Assembly (NCBI GenBank): GCA_017474705.1
Contig: JAFVHC010000300.1
Coordinates: 1-6,815 of the forward strand
Source: Bacillota bacterium
GTDB lineage: Bacteria; Bacillota; Clostridia; Lachnospirales; Bianqueaceae
DNA: 6,815 nucleotides
Reading direction: 5' to 3'
The translations under genes were made by a program, and so were the position numbers. Below the pieces are notes generated by a model. The model saw only the letters and a program-made list of their open reading frames with translations, ran no database searches and was not told where the DNA came from. Below are positions 5,773 to 6,815 of the stretch, in pieces. The first letter of the stretch is position 1. Each line of letters opens with the position of its first letter.

Positions 5773-6384
5773 TTATTTCTGCAGATTCGCCATCATTTCC
5801 GCGCAGACACCCTCGGGCGGCAGCATCCCATCGATGCAGATGACATTTTCTTCTTCTTTTAACCGCTCGAAAGCCGCCATATATAAAGACTGTACGTTTT
5901 TGAGTTTATCGATCCTCTCGAACAGTTCATCCTCTACGTCCCGTCCGCTGTGGATCCTGCGCATGCACTCTTCCGGCGGGGTGTCGATGAAGAAGACCTT
6001 GTCCGGAGTGATCGCGCCGCGTGCCAGACTGTTGAAGCTGAGAATGGTTTCGAACGGTGCAACGTCACCCTGATACGCCAGGTTGGAAAAATAATACCGG
6101 TCGCAGAGCACGTCACGTCCCTCCGCCAGTGCGGGCAGGACTTCACCAAGCACATGCTCATAACGGTCAGCCGCGAACAACAACGTGAACGTCTTAGGAT
6201 CCAACGTGATCTCCCGGGTCAGTGCCTGGCGGATCAATCGGCCGATAGGGCCGTCGCTGGGTTCCCGGGTCAGGAGCGGTTCCGGACTGCCTGCCTGCGT
6301 CAACGCTTCTTTCAACATCTGCGCCGCCGTGCTCTTGCCTGAGCCATCCAACCCTTCCAGCACTATGAATCTCCCTTGTTTCAT
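5773..6384 (-). CDS. tmk: Thymidylate kinase (dTMP kinase)
   Basis: This encodes 203 residues, typical of bacterial Tmk, which phosphorylates dTMP to dTDP with ATP in the cytoplasm for DNA synthesis. The P-loop GLDGSGKST is at 11-19, TREP at 39-42, FAADR at 70-74 (dTMP side), the DRYYFSNLAYQG motif at 95-106 and the LID segment RIHSGRDVEDELF at 143-155. The P-loop lacks the arginine of the eukaryotic type, as expected in bacteria. The frame also has a TTG at 6390, but that codon directly abuts GGAGG (6395-6391). The ATG at 6384 has 6-nt spacing and is the better start. The ribosome binding site lies in the last codons of the upstream gene, whose TGA ends 2 nt before this ATG, so the two are probably translationally coupled. 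Confidence 0.97.
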   Translation of the reverse strand: MKQGRFIVLEGLDGSGKSTAAQMLKEALTQAGSPEPLLTREPSDGPIGRLIRQALTREITLDPKTFTLLFAADRYEHVLGEVLPALAEGRDVLCDRYYFSNLAYQGDVAPFETILSFNSLARGAITPDKVFFIDTPPEECMRRIHSGRDVEDELFERIDKLKNVQSLYMAAFERLKEEENVICIDGMLPPEGVCAEMMANLQK

Positions 6385-6395
6385 TTTCAACCTCC
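6384..6395 (-). promoter_or_regulatory. tmk ribosome binding site overlapping the end of the upstream gene
   Basis: GGAGG (6395-6391) is read as part of the final Gly-Gly codons of the upstream gene, whose TGA is at 6389-6387. The ATG of tmk follows at 6384-6382. The arrangement favours ATG over the TTG at 6390 and suggests coupled translation. Confidence 0.8.
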
Positions 6396-6815
6396 CAAAG
6401 CCGCCCGTGCCTGCTCATTCAGATACACGGTATCGTCATAGAAATCATCGCGGGCGATATAGGTATCCAGCAGTTCCTGGGAAGCGTCGACCGCTTCCTG
6501 ATACCGTCCGAGCATCATGCAGGTGTCCGCGAAATAATAGCTGGCATAGTACTTCTGTGAAGTCATGGGTTCGGAGAACTCCATAGCGATCTTCAGAGCG
6601 CCGTACGCGGAATTCAGCAGACGCTCCCGTTCGGTCTCGTCCTCCTCTGCCTTGGCCTGCTGATAATCATAGCGGCCGTCGTAATACATGCCATCGACGT
6701 TCTCCGTCATGGAACTCATCAGGACCTCGTACAGATCACGGCTGGAATTCTCCAGATCATTGATGTCGATATCGGCCAGGAGCAGGATCATCTCCGAATC
6801 ACGGCCGTCCAGATG
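6387..6815 (-). CDS. TPR-like helical protein of unknown function (3' end only)
   Basis: The frame is open to the right edge of the window (residues HLDGRDSE precede the internal ATG at 6791), so the N-terminus is missing and 142 residues are visible. The ATG at 6791 has no spaced ribosome binding site and is probably not the start. The visible part is acidic and all-helical in appearance. Two helix-pair units can be made out. One lies around YDYQQAKAEEDETERERLLNSAYGALKIAM. The other runs from YYASYYFADTCMMLGRYQEAVDASQELLDTY and has the tetratricopeptide pattern (small residues, then GRYQEAVDA). It ends in AALGG before TGA. No catalytic motif, signal peptide or membrane segment is visible in this part. 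It is in an operon with tmk, but I do not recognise the protein, and the missing N-terminus may hold another domain. Confidence 0.8.
   Translation of the reverse strand, partial: HLDGRDSEMILLLADIDINDLENSSRDLYEVLMSSMTENVDGMYYDGRYDYQQAKAEEDETERERLLNSAYGALKIAMEFSEPMTSQKYYASYYFADTCMMLGRYQEAVDASQELLDTYIARDDFYDDTVYLNEQARAALGG

Noticed and set aside
6387..6791. ATG at 6791 as the start of the gene upstream of tmk
   Set aside because: GGAG directly touches the ATG with no spacing, and the frame stays open to the window edge, so an upstream start is more likely.

Overview
The window looks like chromosome of a Gram-positive bacterium of the Bacillota (Firmicutes), probably a gut-associated Clostridia- or Erysipelotrichia-like commensal. 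The reasons are the infC-rpmI-rplT order, strong AGGAGG-type ribosome binding sites about 8 nt before the starts, an IF-3 N-terminus of the 'ISELMINEEIRDREVRLI' type, and a neighbouring pair of intracellular-looking glycosidases (GH2 and GH29). The species cannot be named from this sequence alone.

Layout. Positions 1-2171 (+) hold a 5'-truncated GH2 beta-galactosidase-type gene. It converges on a GH29 alpha-L-fucosidase gene (2256-4238, -), and a two-way hairpin terminator lies between them. The fucosidase has its own compact promoter, which lies inside the N-terminal extension of the longest open frame and so supports the internal ATG start at 4238. From about 4337 to the right edge everything is housekeeping on the minus strand. 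In transcription order these are: the end of a TPR-like gene of unknown function (6815-6387), tmk (thymidylate kinase), a strong sigma-A-type promoter starting 3 bp after the tmk stop, a ~200-nt structured leader, infC (IF-3), rpmI (L35), rplT (L20), and a strong terminator right after rplT.

How the parts work together. The translation operon appears to be controlled at two levels that can be read in the sequence. The infC leader contains a terminator-like hairpin, and the 5' arm of that hairpin can also pair with an upstream leader loop. This is the layout expected of an L20-responsive attenuator, as known for Bacillus infC leaders. In addition, infC itself appears to start at a rare ATT codon with a perfect GGAGG 9 nt upstream. 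The two glycosidases could act in sequence on fucosylated galactosides (Lewis-type or milk/mucin oligosaccharides). Fucose would be removed first and beta-galactose second, but this rests only on family and adjacency.

I see no CRISPR array, tRNA, rRNA, insertion sequence or phage gene, and no wholly new system. The points most worth checking are the infC leader fold with its ATT start, the ~30-residue insertion near the GH29 active site, and the unidentified TPR-like gene upstream of tmk.
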